Shown here piece by piece: positions 63,915 to 64,000 of a stretch of 64,000 nucleotides of DNA. Within the stretch, counting starts at the first letter, position 1; the number at the start of each line of letters is the position of its first letter. Source of the DNA: Mycobacterium sp. PO1 (GTDB lineage Bacteria; Actinomycetota; Actinomycetes; Mycobacteriales; Mycobacteriaceae); contig NZ_BLTG01000018.1 in the NCBI RefSeq assembly GCF_017312405.1, positions 1 through 64,000 of the forward strand, read 5' to 3'. The notes beneath the pieces were generated by a model. That model was not told the DNA's origin and searched no databases. It was given only the letters and a program-made list of their open reading frames with translations. A program made the translations under genes and the position numbers.

Positions 63915-64000
63915 ATGGCGGACGTGGCACGCAAGACCTACGGACAGTTCTGCGGGCTGGCCCATGCCCTCGACGTGGTCGGCGAGCGCTGGACGCTGCT
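63915..64000 (+). CDS. HxlR-family regulator, N-terminal fragment at window end
   Basis: From the ATG at 63915 the frame stays open to the end of the window and reads MADVARKTYGQFCGLAHALD followed by VVGERWTLL. The pattern C..a.aLdvvGerWtLLI is the start of the HxlR winged-helix domain, including the Cys used for redox or electrophile sensing in several members. It is truncated by the window edge. The divergent small gene is its likely target. Confidence 0.85.
   Translation, partial: MADVARKTYGQFCGLAHALDVVGERWTL

Overview
The window reads as chromosome of a mycobacterium, most likely a fast grower (Mycolicibacterium-like). The evidence is the high-GC coding style with long shadow frames, paired MmpS/MmpL transporters, a WS/DGAT acyltransferase, a FadD ligase, a DesA3-like desaturase, EspA/EspE and EspC-type type VII secretion substrates, DUF732 secreted proteins and two PknB-type kinases. 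No rRNA, tRNA or CRISPR array was seen.

Layout. (1) 1-15979, all on the minus strand, is a lower-GC anti-phage island. It holds a BREX operon in the order brxA-brxB-brxC-pglX with overlapping stop/start codons, a McrBC-type type IV restriction pair, a small conserved-looking protein of unknown function and a 1989-aa DUF4011/superfamily 1 helicase. At the left edge pglX loses its methyltransferase motif I to a short AT-rich sequence, which looks like an insertion junction. (2) 16-19.6 kb holds small proteins and membrane-anchored zinc-ribbon/DUF2510/DUF732 proteins. (3) 19.6-30.5 kb holds an SLC13 permease, a WxG-type candidate toxin with an overlapping membrane gene, an ERCC4-Lsr2 fusion, a vapBC-like pair with broken vapC, several other broken genes, two MmyB-like regulators and an SDR. 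(4) 30.5-35.1 kb is a five-gene unit with an EspA/EspE-like protein, an EspC/EspF-like protein, a YbaB/EspL-like protein and two tandem membrane-anchored beta-propeller paralogues. (5) 35.2-47.5 kb holds DUF1206, a Ser/Thr kinase, WS/DGAT, YceI, a TetR divergent from mmpS-mmpL, a DUF559 protein, a secreted lipase with an internal amber codon and a zinc-ribbon paralogue. (6) 47.8-64 kb holds a secreted CocE-like hydrolase, FadD, desaturase, a GT4 glycosyltransferase, cold shock protein, P450, an RND transporter, a kinase fused to a solute-binding domain, and the start of an HxlR regulator.

The most unexpected structure is a family of 63-bp imperfect palindromes (11 copies, 21.3-47.7 kb). All are intergenic, all have near-identical length, all carry a conserved asymmetric centre and all point the same way on the chromosome. 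I do not recognise it as a named family. Several genes between 21 and 28 kb are frameshifted. They are either real decay or indel errors in the assembly, and the two cannot be told apart from sequence alone.
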